DNA from: Sphingomonas kyeonggiensis
Lineage (GTDB): Bacteria > Pseudomonadota > Alphaproteobacteria > Sphingomonadales > Sphingomonadaceae
Direction of reading: 5' to 3'
Assembly (NCBI RefSeq): GCF_030812785.1
Contig: NZ_JAUSTJ010000002.1
Location: forward strand, 62,001 to 126,000
Length of the DNA: 64,000 bases
Every line of letters begins with the position of its first letter. Within the stretch, counting starts at the first letter, position 1. A program made the translations under genes and the position numbers. Shown piece after piece: positions 16,409-25,084 of this stretch. The notes under the pieces were generated by a model that searched no databases, had not been told where the DNA came from, and saw nothing but the letters and a program-made list of their open reading frames with translations.

Positions 16409-16993
16409 TCATGCGCGCCGCGTATCGATGACGATCCAGTTCACTTCCCAGTTCCTGCCGCCATCGGCGGAGAAGGCCTGTTCGAACCGTGCGGAATTGG
16501 GCGTGATGTCCGAGATCACGAAGCGTACCAGGATGGCGCGGTCGTTCCAGTTGTCCTGCGCATAGAATTCGCCGCAGCCGCCACGGAAGGCGCCGATCGT
16601 CGGTGGCGTCAGCACGCCCGTGCCCGCGCCGGTGAAATGGAGCGCCCATTGGCGGGCCTTGGGATTGTACAGCCGCAGCGACGCGCCTTCGATACGGCCG
16701 GCGGGGCCTGCGACCTTGAGTTCCACAAGATTGGCGCGCCCGTCCATCACCGGGCGGACATCGGTCGTGCCCTCATATTCGAGCCAGGTCGTCGATCCGG
16801 ACAGCGGGCTCTTTAGGCGCTTGAGCTTGGTCGTCCAGGAGCCGATCTCCCAGTCGAAATCCCTCTGACCATCGGCATCGGCAGACGCAGCGGCGGGGCA
16901 GGTGACCGGGACCGGAGCCTGCTGGGCCAGTGCGGGGACGGGCGAGGCGAGAAGTGCGGCATGGAGCGGAAGTCGACGAAGCGGATGCGGCAT
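16409..16993 (-). CDS. Exported protein of unknown function (DUF1579-like)
   Basis: A 194-residue protein with a signal peptide ending in PVPALAQQ. The mature part, DFDWEIGSWTTKLKRLKSPL, then TTWLEYEGTTDVRPVMDGRANLVEL, and a C-terminal FEQAFSADGGRNWEVNWIVI, looks like the lipocalin-like DUF1579 family, whose members are usually secreted and of unknown role. It lies 22 bp upstream of the LysR gene on the same strand and diverges from the pirin gene. I cannot assign a ligand. Confidence 0.7.
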   Translation of the reverse strand: MPHPLRRLPLHAALLASPVPALAQQAPVPVTCPAAASADADGQRDFDWEIGSWTTKLKRLKSPLSGSTTWLEYEGTTDVRPVMDGRANLVELKVAGPAGRIEGASLRLYNPKARQWALHFTGAGTGVLTPPTIGAFRGGCGEFYAQDNWNDRAILVRFVISDITPNSARFEQAFSADGGRNWEVNWIVIDTRRA

Positions 16994-17139
16994 GACGGCT
17001 GCTTTCGGCTGTGGACTTGCCCAGTCTAGCAGCTTTGCCGCCGAACGGAAGGGTTTCGAAACGATCGGTTTCCAACGTTTCCATTTACGGCGCGATCCGC
17101 TGCCCTATCTTCCTGCTCAACACAGGAGGTTCACACCCC

Positions 17140-17838
17140 ATGATCGACAAGAGACCCTTTGATACGCTCGGCCATGCCGACCATGGCTGGTTGAACGCAC
17201 GGCATCATTTCAGCTTTGCCGACTATTATGATCCGAGCCGCATGAGCTGGGGCGCGCTCCGCGTCTGGAACGACGACGAGATCGCCGGCGGGGCCGGCTT
17301 CCCGCCGCATCCGCACCAGGACATGGAAATCATCACTTATGTCCGCAAGGGCGCGATCACCCACCAGGACTCGATGGGCAACAAGGGCCGCACCGGGGCC
17401 GGCGATGTCCAGGTGATGAGCTCAGGCAGCGGCGTGCGTCATGCCGAGTATAATCTCGAGCCGGAGACGACGACGCTCTTCCAGATCTGGATCATGCCGC
17501 GCGAGCGGGGTGGCCAGCCGAGCTGGGGCGCCAAGCCTTTCCCCAAGGGCGATCGCTCGGGCAAGTTCGTCACCCTGGCGAGCGGTTTCGCTGATGACAG
17601 CGACGCGCTGCCGATCCGGGCCGATGCCCGGGTGCTCGGGGCCACGCTGAAGGCCGGCGAGAGCGTGACCCACCAAGTGGGTGCCAATCGGCACGCCTAT
17701 CTGGTGCCTGCAGCCGGCACGATCGAGATCGACGGCGAGCGGGTGAATGCCCGAGACGGAGCCGCGCTCGCCGGCGGCAAGACCTACTCCATCACCGCAA
17801 TCGAGGACGCCGAGATCGTCCTGGTCGACAGCGAATAA
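17140..17838 (+). CDS. Pirin-family protein (YhhW-like quercetinase)
   Basis: A 232-residue bicupin starting at ATG 17140, well placed behind AGGAGGT (17124-17130). The metal site of pirin is visible in GFPPHPHQDMEIITYV and in SGSGVRHAEYNLEP (H-x-H ... H/E). YhhW-type pirins cleave quercetin-like flavonols in vitro, and other pirins act as redox-sensitive cofactors. The wrbA gene follows after 18 bp, and this pirin-WrbA pair is common in proteobacteria as an oxidative or electrophile stress response, probably under the nearby LysR regulator. Confidence 0.9.
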   Translation: MIDKRPFDTLGHADHGWLNARHHFSFADYYDPSRMSWGALRVWNDDEIAGGAGFPPHPHQDMEIITYVRKGAITHQDSMGNKGRTGAGDVQVMSSGSGVRHAEYNLEPETTTLFQIWIMPRERGGQPSWGAKPFPKGDRSGKFVTLASGFADDSDALPIRADARVLGATLKAGESVTHQVGANRHAYLVPAAGTIEIDGERVNARDGAALAGGKTYSITAIEDAEIVLVDSE

Positions 17839-17856
17839 CAAGGAAGGGAAACCATC

Positions 17857-18483
17857 ATGTCCAAGATTCTCGTGCTCTACTACTCGTCCTATGGCCACCT
17901 CGCGAAGATGGCCGACGCCGTCGCTGAGGGCGCGCGCAGCGCCGGTGCGGTGGTGGATGTCCGCCGCGTTCCAGAGACTGCGCCGTTCGAAGTGGCGCAG
18001 GCCGCCGGCTTCGCGGTCGATCACAGCCATGAGGTGCTCGAGGACGTCAACGAACTCGCCAACTATGACGGCATCATCGTCGGCGCGCCAACCCGCTTCG
18101 GGCGGATGGCGAGCCAGATGGCGAGCTTCTGGGATCGTGCCGGCGGCGTCTGGTTCCAGGGCCAGCTGAACGGCAAGGTCGGCGGCGCCTTCACCTCGAC
18201 CGCGACCCAGCATGGCGGCCAGGAGACGACGCTCTTCTCGATCATTACCAACCTGCTGCACTTCGGCCTGAACATCGTCGGCCTCGACTATGGCTTCCAG
18301 GGCCAGGGCGGCGTCAACGAAGTGAAGGGCGGCTCGCCCTATGGCGCGACGACCATCGCGGATGGCGACGGCAGCCGCCAGCCGAGCGAGGTCGAGCTGG
18401 AAGGCGCCCGCTATCAGGGCCGCAAGGTCGCCGAACTGGCCAACAAGATCGCGGCTCCCCACCGCGAAGCCGAGACCGCGTAA
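17857..18483 (+). CDS. wrbA: NAD(P)H:quinone oxidoreductase WrbA
   Basis: A 208-residue flavodoxin-like FMN enzyme: [24 protein letters not shown] is the phosphate-binding loop, and [13 protein letters not shown] plus [35 protein letters not shown] are the WrbA-specific segments. It reduces quinones by two electrons, avoiding semiquinone radicals. The length is near the family norm. A strong terminator (18512-18546) ends the pirin-wrbA unit. The 3' end overlaps the convergent VanY-like reading frame by 70 bp. Confidence 0.94.
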   Translation: MSKILVLYYSSYGHLAKMADAVAEGARSAGAVVDVRRVPETAPFEVAQAAGFAVDHSHEVLEDVNELANYDGIIVGAPTRFGRMASQMASFWDRAGGVWFQGQLNGKVGGAFTSTATQHGGQETTLFSIITNLLHFGLNIVGLDYGFQGQGGVNEVKGGSPYGATTIADGDGSRQPSEVELEGARYQGRKVAELANKIAAPHREAETA

Positions 18484-19175
18484 ATTCCCCCTCCTGGCGC
18501 GGTCTCCAGGGACGGCGGCCGACCTTCGGGTCCGGCCGCCGTTTTTATGTGCGGTGCGGCCGGCAGGGCAGGGAAGCTGGCCTGGGCCGCTGCGAAGCGG
18601 GCGCGGGCCGCGGGCGCGCCGACCCAGCGCCAATGCCAGGGTTCCCAGCCGACACCCTGCTTGTTGCCCGCCGGGAACGACATCTCGAAGCCGAATGCCG
18701 GCGCGTGGCGCATCAGCCATTGGCCGCCGGGCGTGAGGAAGAAGCATTGCTCGACCGCGCGGCAGTCTCCGCCACGCTGGACGAAGTCGATCGCATAGCC
18801 GGTGGCGTGCTCGCTATATCCCGGCGGTGCGACGAAGCGCGCCCGCAGCGCCGCCACCGTGTCGCAATTGCCGGCGCCCGCGCAGAACACCCGGCGCTGG
18901 TGCTGGATCGAGCGGAAGCAGGAGACGGCGCCCAATTCGATTCCTTCGGCCCGGGCGGCGGCCAGCAAGCGCTCGACATCGAACACTGCCTCGCGGGCCA
19001 TGGAACAGCCTGGCAGACTGGGAACCGGGAGCAGTTCGGCCGCGCCCATCTCGCCATAGAGCAGGTGATTGAACAGCCTGGCGACGGAGGCGGTTGCCGG
19101 CGGGGGCGGCGTGTCCTCCTCGGCCCGGGCCGCCAGCGGCGCGAGCAGAAGCAGGGCGAGGACCGGGACACGCAT
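18414..19175 (-). CDS. VanY-type D-Ala-D-Ala carboxypeptidase (peptidase M15), exported
   Basis: A 253-residue protein starting at ATG 19175 (a GTG at 19190 would add five residues). A signal peptide ends near APLAARA. M15B zinc motifs are complete: SCFRS (85-89), [13 protein letters not shown] with H123 and D130, and EPWHWR with catalytic E178 and H181. It should trim the terminal D-Ala of peptidoglycan stem peptides in the periplasm. The peptidase domain ends near residue 195; the last 40-45 residues are encoded across the wrbA terminator and the end of wrbA, so the tail may not be functional. Confidence 0.85.
   Translation of the reverse strand: MRVPVLALLLLAPLAARAEEDTPPPPATASVARLFNHLLYGEMGAAELLPVPSLPGCSMAREAVFDVERLLAAARAEGIELGAVSCFRSIQHQRRVFCAGAGNCDTVAALRARFVAPPGYSEHATGYAIDFVQRGGDCRAVEQCFFLTPGGQWLMRHAPAFGFEMSFPAGNKQGVGWEPWHWRWVGAPAARARFAAAQASFPALPAAPHIKTAAGPEGRPPSLETAPGGGIYAVSASRWGAAILLASSATLRP
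18512..18546 (+). terminator. Rho-independent terminator of pirin-wrbA
   Basis: Stem ACGGCGGCCG/CGGCCGCCGT closed by a TTCG-type loop and followed by TTTTTAT. The convergent VanY-like frame reads straight through this hairpin. Confidence 0.9.
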
Positions 19176-19327
19176 AGGCAACCCCATCACGCTGCCGGAA
19201 GGGCATCGCCGTTCAAACGCGGTTCAAGCGAAAAAGGTCACGCAACCATGCGCATCGCTGAATCGTTGCGCAGCTGTCTCGATCGGGTCAAATATCGACC
19301 CTAGTTGCAGCCAGGGGAGAATGAACC

Positions 19328-20041
19328 ATGCTCGCACGAATTTCCTGCCTAGCCTTGTCCGCGGCGCTGATGGGCGCCACCGCCTCGGCCGCTCCGGCAC
19401 CGAATCCCGCCGCGCCAGGCGCCATGCAGCGGGTGGACGGCAACAATGCCGGCCGGGTCCGTCACTCGGGCGGCGGTGCCTTTGTCGAGACCCGGCCCGG
19501 CCGCTGGGTCGAGTTCGCCGATGACGGCACGCTGATCCACCGCTTCGACGAGACCAACCGCAACCGCGACGCGGTCAACCTCTACGATCCGTCGCGCGGC
19601 GCCCGCGTGCGCCTCGATATCCGCGGCGGCGTGATCTCGGGCATTCCGCGCACCGGCGGCCCGCGCCTGCTCTATCGCATCACCGACGTCGATCCGCGCC
19701 GTTCGAACGGCTGGGGCGACAGCGGCGGCTGGGGCGAGGGCGGCTGGGGCCGTCCGGGCGGCGGCCGCCCGGGTGGCGGCGGTGGCTGGGATCGTCCCGG
19801 CGGCGGCCGTCCCGGTGACGGCGGCTGGGATCGTCCCGGCGGCGGTCGCCCGGGTGACGGCGGCGGCTGGGGCTCGGGCGGCGTGATCCGCGACATCGAG
19901 GTAGGCCCGATCTGGAACCAGCGCGACGCCGAGACCAAGTGCCGCAACAAGGCCCGCGACATGCGCGCGGAATGGACCGGCAACTGGCGGACCACCGTGC
20001 AGGGGCGCCAGTCGACCTGCTCGATCCGCTTCCAGCGCTGA
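19328..20041 (+). CDS. Exported Gly-rich protein with C-terminal MVL-like mannan-binding domain
   Basis: A 237-residue protein starting at ATG 19328, with a signal peptide ending near ATASA. Residues of about 35-125 form an unassigned beta-rich domain; 127-184 are a low-complexity region with the repeat RPGGGRPG(D/G)GGWD; and 187-237 (VGPIWNQRDAETKC, EWTGNWRTTVQG, STCSIRF) match one repeat of the mannan-binding MVL lectin (GPIW-N-x-x-A ... F-T-G-Q-W-x-T). The two Cys may form a disulfide. It probably binds oligomannose-like glycans at the cell surface. It stands alone between a divergent VanY gene and an RluA-family gene. Confidence 0.8.
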   Translation: MLARISCLALSAALMGATASAAPAPNPAAPGAMQRVDGNNAGRVRHSGGGAFVETRPGRWVEFADDGTLIHRFDETNRNRDAVNLYDPSRGARVRLDIRGGVISGIPRTGGPRLLYRITDVDPRRSNGWGDSGGWGEGGWGRPGGGRPGGGGGWDRPGGGRPGDGGWDRPGGGRPGDGGGWGSGGVIRDIEVGPIWNQRDAETKCRNKARDMRAEWTGNWRTTVQGRQSTCSIRFQR

Positions 20042-20095
20042 GCTGAGAATCCACCACCGCTGGCGCTCGGGCGCCGGCGGTGGCATGGGCGGGCG

Positions 20096-20746
20096 ATGTT
20101 CAAGGATCGCGTGCTCTTCATCGATGGCGAAGCCCTGGTGATCGACAAACCCGCCGGGCTGCCGGTTGATCGCCCGCGGGACCGCGCCGAAAGCGTCGAG
20201 GACCTGCTCGACCAACTCACCTTCGGCTTCCAGCGCTTGCCGCTGCCCGTCCACCGGCTCGACCGCGACACCAGCGGCTGCCTGCTGCTCGCGCGCAATC
20301 CCAAGGCGATGAAGCGCTTCGCCCAAGCCTTCGAAGTGGGCGCCGTTACCAAGCGCTACCTCGCCATCCTCGACGGCGAACCCAAGGAAGACAGCGGCAC
20401 GATCGACCTGCCGCTCGGCAAGGTCTCGACTCGCGAGGAAGGCTGGCGGATGATCGGCGATCCCAAGGGCAAGCCGTCGATCACCCGCTACAAGGTGATG
20501 GAGCGCAAGGACGGCAAGAGCCTGGTCGCCTTCTATCCCGAGACCGGCCGCACCCATCAGATCCGCGTCCATGCCGCCGAGGGCTTGGGCGTGCCGGTGC
20601 TGGGCGACCCGGTCTATGGCCAGGGCGGGCCGGCGATGATGCTCCACGCGGTCGAGCTGACCGTGCCGCGCGAGGGCAAGCCCGACATCCACGCCACCGC
20701 GCCGCTGCCGGTGCGCTTCCACAATGCGGGCTTCGGCCGTGGCTGA
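20096..20746 (+). CDS. RluA-family RNA pseudouridine synthase
   Basis: A 216-residue protein with the family core: FIDGEALVIDKPAGLPV, the catalytic Asp in VHRLDRDTSGCLLLARN, KRYLAILDG, and TGRTHQIRVHAAEGLGVPVLGDPVYG. There is no S4 domain and it is short, so it resembles the RluA/TruC branch that modifies single uridines in rRNA or tRNA. The target position cannot be told from sequence. Its 3' end overlaps the arfB start, so the two are translationally coupled. Confidence 0.88.
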   Translation: MFKDRVLFIDGEALVIDKPAGLPVDRPRDRAESVEDLLDQLTFGFQRLPLPVHRLDRDTSGCLLLARNPKAMKRFAQAFEVGAVTKRYLAILDGEPKEDSGTIDLPLGKVSTREEGWRMIGDPKGKPSITRYKVMERKDGKSLVAFYPETGRTHQIRVHAAEGLGVPVLGDPVYGQGGPAMMLHAVELTVPREGKPDIHATAPLPVRFHNAGFGRG

Positions 20747-21140
20747 GCTGCCCGACGAGGCGATCGTCGAGGAGAAGTTCCTCGCCTCGACCGGACCGGG
20801 CGGGCAGAACGTCAACAAGGTGGCGACCGCCGTCCAGCTGCGCATCGACGTGTTCAAGCTCGGCCTCGCACCCTATGCCTATCAGAAGCTCAAGACGCTG
20901 GCCGGCACCAAGTTGACCAGCGGCGGCGAACTGGTGATCACGGCCCGCAAGTTCCGCACCCAGGAAGCCAATCGCGCCGATGCCCGGGAACGGGTGATCG
21001 AGCTGATCGACAAGGCGCATGAGCGCGACGCCAGGCGGATCAAGACCAAGCCGAGCAAGGCCGCCAAGGCCCGGCGGGTGGACGAGAAGAAGGGCCGGAG
21101 CCAGGTCAAGGCCGGGCGCGGCAAGGTGCGGCTGGACTAG
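20724..21140 (+). CDS. arfB: Alternative ribosome-rescue factor ArfB (YaeJ-like hydrolase)
   Basis: A 138-residue protein with the class-I release-factor GGQ domain (FLASTGPGGQNVNKVATAVQLR) but no codon-recognition domains, followed by a Lys/Arg-rich C-terminal tail (DARRIKTKPSKAAKARRVDEKKGRSQV) that in ArfB enters the empty mRNA channel. It frees peptides from ribosomes stalled on broken mRNA. ATG 20724 overlaps the end of the pseudouridine synthase gene; a GTG at 20739 is an alternative start. Both genes act on the ribosome or its RNA. Confidence 0.9.
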   Translation: MRASAVAELPDEAIVEEKFLASTGPGGQNVNKVATAVQLRIDVFKLGLAPYAYQKLKTLAGTKLTSGGELVITARKFRTQEANRADARERVIELIDKAHERDARRIKTKPSKAAKARRVDEKKGRSQVKAGRGKVRLD

Positions 21141-22192
21141 CCTTCCCGCTCCACCCAGCCGCGCGGGCTCGTGCCCGTCCAGCGCTTGAAGGCGCGGGAG
21201 AAGGCGCTGGGGTCGGAGAAGCCGATCAGATAGGCGGTCTCGTTCACCGAGGTCCGGCCTCCGCTCAGATAGTTCAGCGCCATGCGGTGGCGCAGCGCAT
21301 CGAGCAGCGCCTCATAGCCGGCATCCTCCTCCCTCAGCCGGCGCTGGAGCGAGCGCTGGCTCAGCCCGAGCTTCCGGGCGACCGTCTCCATCGCCACATC
21401 GCCCTTGTGCAGCATCGGGATCAGCGCCGCCTCGACGCGGCCGCGCATCGATTTCGCGCTCTCCAGCTCGTGCATCAGCCGGTCGGCGCGCTCGCTCAGC
21501 ACGCCGAAGGCGTAACGGCTGGGATTGTGCAGCTCGATGCCGAGCCAGGACGGGTCGATCCGGATCGCATTGTATACGCTGCCGAACACCACAGGAGTTC
21601 CCAATACCGCTTCATACTCGGCGGCATGCGCCGGTGCGGGATGGGTGACATGGACGGCCAGCGCGAAGGGCGCGTCGGGGAAGTGGCGGCGCGTCTCTCC
21701 GATGAAGCGCGCCCAGGTTGCCTCGGTCATCTCCGGGAAGGCATCGGGATCGGCGCGGGTGTCGGTCAGCCACATGCCGCCGTCGCGCTGCTCGATCCGG
21801 AAGCGCGGCCCCGCCATCGCCAGATCGACCTCGGCGACTAGCCGGCCATAGCGGTTGAGCTCGGCCAGCGCCTCGCCCATGGTCGGCGCGGCATAGCAGA
21901 TCAGCCCGACCACCGAGAATTCGCGGAAGTCGTTGCCGGCGCCCAGGTGCAACGCGAGCGAAGGCATGCGGCACAGCTCCTTGGCGGCGCGCATCAGCGC
22001 CTCGTAGCGGGCGAAGGGCACGCGAGTGTCGGGATCGGCGAGTTCCGTCGCGTTGATCCCCGACCGGCGCGCCAGCTCGGCTTCGTCGGCGCCGCGTGCC
22101 GCTGCGAAGCGCCACAGATAGCCGGCATAGCCCGCCGAAACGGTCGGCGCCGGCTGGCGTGCAGGGTCATGCTTTCGGGTCGGCGCGGTCAT
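21137..22192 (-). CDS. AraC-family regulator with arabinose-binding-like N-terminal domain
   Basis: A 351-residue protein starting at ATG 22192; the longer upstream frame lies opposite the next gene and is not credible. Residues of about 20-220 match the PF12625-type ligand domain (GYAGYLWRFAAARGADEAELARRSGI ... LHLGAGNDFREFSVVGLICYAAPTMGEAL), and the C-terminus has the double helix-turn-helix (VARKLGLSQRSLQRRLREEDAGYEALLDALRHRMA ... IGFSDPSAFSRAFKRWTGTSPRGWV). Such regulators often control fatty-acid or hydroxy-acid catabolism. It diverges from the DUF2306 gene across 54 bp, which may be its target. It ends 4 bp into the arfB 3' end on the opposite strand. Confidence 0.88.
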   Translation of the reverse strand: MTAPTRKHDPARQPAPTVSAGYAGYLWRFAAARGADEAELARRSGINATELADPDTRVPFARYEALMRAAKELCRMPSLALHLGAGNDFREFSVVGLICYAAPTMGEALAELNRYGRLVAEVDLAMAGPRFRIEQRDGGMWLTDTRADPDAFPEMTEATWARFIGETRRHFPDAPFALAVHVTHPAPAHAAEYEAVLGTPVVFGSVYNAIRIDPSWLGIELHNPSRYAFGVLSERADRLMHELESAKSMRGRVEAALIPMLHKGDVAMETVARKLGLSQRSLQRRLREEDAGYEALLDALRHRMALNYLSGGRTSVNETAYLIGFSDPSAFSRAFKRWTGTSPRGWVEREG

Positions 22193-22246
22193 GTCCGCGG
22201 CCAGTCTCGCCGGAGTAGGCCCTTGCTGGCAAGTCCGGGAGGGAAG

Positions 22247-23053
22247 ATGGCCGAGAAGACAGTCGCCGCGCGGAGCGTGAAGGCGCTCAGGGGTTCCGCC
22301 ATCTTCTGGTTCGTCGTGGCCACGATCGGCCAGCTCGCCTTCGTCGCCTATATCGCCGGTTTCTACGGCCGCGCGGCGGCGGAGGGCGACTTCGAGCGGT
22401 GGAACAAGGTGCTGGTCGGCGGCTATGTCCCGGGCGGGCTCGCAGGCAACATCGTCCTTGCCGCGCACCTGCTGCTCGCCGCGGTCATCACGCTGGGCGG
22501 CCCGGCCCAGCTCCTGCCCTGGATCCGCCGCCATCATCCGCGCCTGCACCGCTGGAACGGTCGCATCTACATGCTGACCGCGCTGCTGATCAGCCTGGGC
22601 GGACTCTACATGGTGTGGACCCGCGGCACGGCGGGCGGGCCGTCGCTGCGGATCGGAATCAGCCTGAACGGGCTGATGATCGTCGGCGCGGCGCTCATGG
22701 CCTGGAGATTCGCCCGGATGCGCCGCTTCGCCGAGCATCGCCGCTGGGCGCTCCGGACCTTCACCCTAGCAAGCGGCGTATGGTTCTTCCGTGTCGGGCT
22801 GATGTTCTGGATCCTCGCCAATCGCGGGCCGGTCGGCATCGGGCCCGGCTTCGACGGGCCCTTCGTCCGAGCCTGGGCATTCGGCTGCTATCTCGTCCCC
22901 CTCGCCATGCTCGAGCTCTACCTCTCCGCCGAGCGCCGGGGGCCGCTGTCGCGCTTCGCCACCGCCGCAGGGCTCGGGCTGCTGACGCTAGCGGCCGGAG
23001 TCGGCATCTTCGGCGCGGTGATGGCGATGTGGTTGCCGCGCATGCTGCACTGA
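22247..23053 (+). CDS. DUF2306-like integral membrane protein
   Basis: A 268-residue protein with about seven hydrophobic segments and the family's polar motif HHPRLHRWNGRIYMLTALL followed by RRFAEHRRWALRTFTLASGVWFFRVGLMFW. These conserved His residues lie at membrane edges and suggest haem or metal binding, but the family has no known function. It starts at ATG 22247 after GGGAGGGAAG. It diverges from the AraC regulator, which may control it. Confidence 0.78.
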   Translation: MAEKTVAARSVKALRGSAIFWFVVATIGQLAFVAYIAGFYGRAAAEGDFERWNKVLVGGYVPGGLAGNIVLAAHLLLAAVITLGGPAQLLPWIRRHHPRLHRWNGRIYMLTALLISLGGLYMVWTRGTAGGPSLRIGISLNGLMIVGAALMAWRFARMRRFAEHRRWALRTFTLASGVWFFRVGLMFWILANRGPVGIGPGFDGPFVRAWAFGCYLVPLAMLELYLSAERRGPLSRFATAAGLGLLTLAAGVGIFGAVMAMWLPRMLH

Positions 23054-23093
23054 CCCCTCCCGCTGGCGCCCGGGATCGCCTACATGGCTGCCC

Positions 23094-23579
23094 ATGTACG
23101 CCTTCGACATCGAAACCACCGACAAGACCGAGCTCTACCGCGACCTCGCCGCCGCGCTCGATTCGCTCACCGCCGACGAGCCCGACGCGATCGCCAACAT
23201 GGCGAATGTCTCGGCGCTGATCTGGCAGTATCTGCCCGACCTCAACTGGGCCGGTTTCTACCGCAACGTGAACGACGAGCTCGTCCTGGGACCTTTCCAG
23301 GGCAAGGCCGCTTGCATCCGTATCCCGTTCGGCAAGGGCGTGTGCGGTGCCGCCGCGACGACCCGCGAGACCCAGCTGGTCGAGGACGTTCACGCGTTCC
23401 CGGGCCATATCGCCTGCGACGCGGCCAGCCGCTCGGAGCTGGTCGTGCCGATCGTCGTCCAGGGCGAACTGATCGGCGTGCTCGACCTCGACAGCCCCAA
23501 TCCGGCACGCTTCGATGCCGGCGACGCGGCGGGCTGCGAGGCGCTGATGCGGATCCTGGGTCCCAGACTCGTCGGCTGA
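23094..23579 (+). CDS. msrC: Free methionine-(R)-sulfoxide reductase (GAF domain)
   Basis: A 161-residue single GAF-domain protein with all three Cys of the fRMsr family: C74 (KAACIRIPFG), C84 (KGVCGAAA) and C108 (HIACDAAS), plus NWAGFYR and LVVPIVVQGELIGVLDLDSP. It reduces free Met-R-sulfoxide in the cytoplasm using thioredoxin. The length matches the family. It stands on its own downstream of the DUF2306 gene. Confidence 0.92.
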   Translation: MYAFDIETTDKTELYRDLAAALDSLTADEPDAIANMANVSALIWQYLPDLNWAGFYRNVNDELVLGPFQGKAACIRIPFGKGVCGAAATTRETQLVEDVHAFPGHIACDAASRSELVVPIVVQGELIGVLDLDSPNPARFDAGDAAGCEALMRILGPRLVG

Positions 23580-23693
23580 CCCGGATCGGGACTCCGTTAA
23601 GCATAGGCAAAAGTGGCGCCGGCCCCGCACGGGGTTTAATTCTTCGTCAACCATGGGAGCGACGCGGGCTCCTGGATGGCGAAGGAGTGTATG

Positions 23694-24710
23694 ATGCGTC
23701 ACCTGATCAAGCCGGCCCTGATGGCCACGGCGCTCCTGGCAGCCCTGCCGGCGGCTGCGCAGGTGACGTCGCCCGGCCCGACCTGGGGCGGCAGCGGCGG
23801 TCCGATCCCGGCGCCCGGCGGCACCTATGGCCGCAGCGTGCCGATGCCGCCGCCTCCGCGCGTCTCGCCCAACCCCCCGCACATCCCCGGCCCGCCGCCG
23901 GTCGTCCATGGCCGCCCGGGCGTGCCGACCGCCGGCCCGCGCGTCTGGCAGAATGGCCGCTGGAACGCCTTGCCGCCGCGGGGCCATGGCCAGGTCGCCC
24001 GGCATGACGGCAATCGCTGGGGCGGGATGGTCAATGGCCGCTGGTATGCCGGCGCCCAGGCGCCCGGCGGCTGGGGTGGCTATCGCCGACTCGGCCGCGG
24101 CCATCACCTGCCCAATTACTGGATGGGCAGCGGCTTCCGCATCCCCGACTATCTGAGCTGGGGCCTCGCCGCGCCGCCCACCGGCTATTTCTGGGTGCGC
24201 TATTATGACGATGCCGTGCTGGTCGACGACGGCGGCGACGTGTGGGACTCGGTGAGCGGGATCGGCTGGGCCGATGCAGATGCCTGGTCCGATGCGAGCG
24301 GCAGCTACTCGAACTCCTACAGCTATTCGAGCGCGGGCGCCGGCTATCGCGAGCCGATCCAGTCCGTCGACCCGAACGACTATTATGACGGTTACTCCAG
24401 GGGGAGTCTGCCGCCGGCTGGTGCGATCGGTGCACCGCCGGCGGCACAGGTCCAGGGCTATTACGGCTCGGGCCATGCCTATCAGGGCGGCGGCAGCTAC
24501 CAGGCGGGCGCGATCTATTATGGCGCCCCGGTCGGCACGACCGTGATCGTCATCCCCGGCGCGACCACGACCACCACTACGGTGACCGAGGAAGTGATCG
24601 AGAGCCGCGCGACCTATGTCCGCTCGGCCCCGCGCCGCGTGCTGCGCAAGGCGCCGGTGCGGCGCTACCGCGCGCCGGTGGTGAAGTGCTGCGTCTGCGG
24701 CTGCCGCTGA
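23694..24710 (+). CDS. Exported RcnB-like, Pro/Gly/Tyr-rich protein
   Basis: A 338-residue protein; ATG 23694 is preferred because AAGGAG (23682-23687) lies 6 bp before it, though ATG 23691 precedes it directly. A signal peptide ends near LPAAAQ. A Pro/Gly-rich stretch is followed by an RcnB-type segment (YLSWGLAAPPTGYFWVRYYDDAVLVD, about residues 152-180), known from periplasmic nickel/cobalt-responsive RcnB. The C-terminal half is Ser/Tyr/Thr-rich and ends in a Cys cluster (VKCCVCGCR) that could bind metal or anchor the protein. Function unknown. A CtrA-like TTAA-N7-TCAA lies at 23636-23650. Confidence 0.72.
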   Translation: MRHLIKPALMATALLAALPAAAQVTSPGPTWGGSGGPIPAPGGTYGRSVPMPPPPRVSPNPPHIPGPPPVVHGRPGVPTAGPRVWQNGRWNALPPRGHGQVARHDGNRWGGMVNGRWYAGAQAPGGWGGYRRLGRGHHLPNYWMGSGFRIPDYLSWGLAAPPTGYFWVRYYDDAVLVDDGGDVWDSVSGIGWADADAWSDASGSYSNSYSYSSAGAGYREPIQSVDPNDYYDGYSRGSLPPAGAIGAPPAAQVQGYYGSGHAYQGGGSYQAGAIYYGAPVGTTVIVIPGATTTTTTVTEEVIESRATYVRSAPRRVLRKAPVRRYRAPVVKCCVCGCR

Positions 24711-24734
24711 GTTCCTACGCTGCCAGGCTGGGGC

Positions 24735-24927
24735 GACTCGGCAAAGGACACGAAGTACACGCCTAGAGCGGGTTTTTCGGCGCCCAAGACTGCGAACATC
24801 GTGCACCTAAGGGGGAGCGCGACGCTTGCGGCGCAACCTCCGTGCATGCGGCGATTCCTATATTTCCTACGGGTCAAAGAGCGGTCGGAAGACGGCTGAG
24901 CCCAGCAGGCGAAATCCTATTTTGCAA
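24735..24927 (-). repeat. 193-bp dispersed repeat unit, copy B
   Basis: Reverse complement of the unit at 10601-10793, the same 193 bp with about 32 differences by hand alignment. Both ends are conserved (TTGCAAAATAGGAT and CTTTGCCGAGTC). Confidence 0.8.
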
Positions 24928-24932
24928 GACGC

Positions 24933-25072
24933 TCTAAAGCCCTCTCCCTTTGGGAGAGGGTTGGGTGAGGGCGACCTGTCCATGGGCGTCGAGGCTTGAG
25001 GCCTGCTACCCTCATCCCTCCCACCGCCTTCGGCGGTGGGCCCCTCCCTTCTCCCAATGGGAGAAGGGTTTT
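24933..25072 (-). repeat. Palindromic half of composite dispersed element, copy B
   Basis: CTAAAGCCCTCTCCC/GGGAGAGGG with TTGGGTGAGGG, mirrored by CCCTCATCCCTCC and CTTCTCCCA/TGGGAGAAGG, with a small CCACCGCC/GGCGGTGG hairpin inside. Read on the minus strand it precedes the 193-bp unit, as in copy A. Confidence 0.75.
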
Positions 25073-25084
25073 TGAGAGAAAGGC

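Larger units (their letters stand above)
24711..25084. other. Gene-free gap filled by composite repeat
   Basis: This 374-bp gap between the RcnB-like gene and the M28 peptidase holds copy B of the dispersed element (24735-25072) and nothing else I can support as a gene. A 70-codon minus-strand frame crosses it, but the equivalent frame in copy A is not conserved as protein. Confidence 0.8.

Noticed and set aside
24711..25084. CRISPR-like or tandem repeat array
   Set aside because: The repeats are palindromic and dispersed, with no regular spacers.
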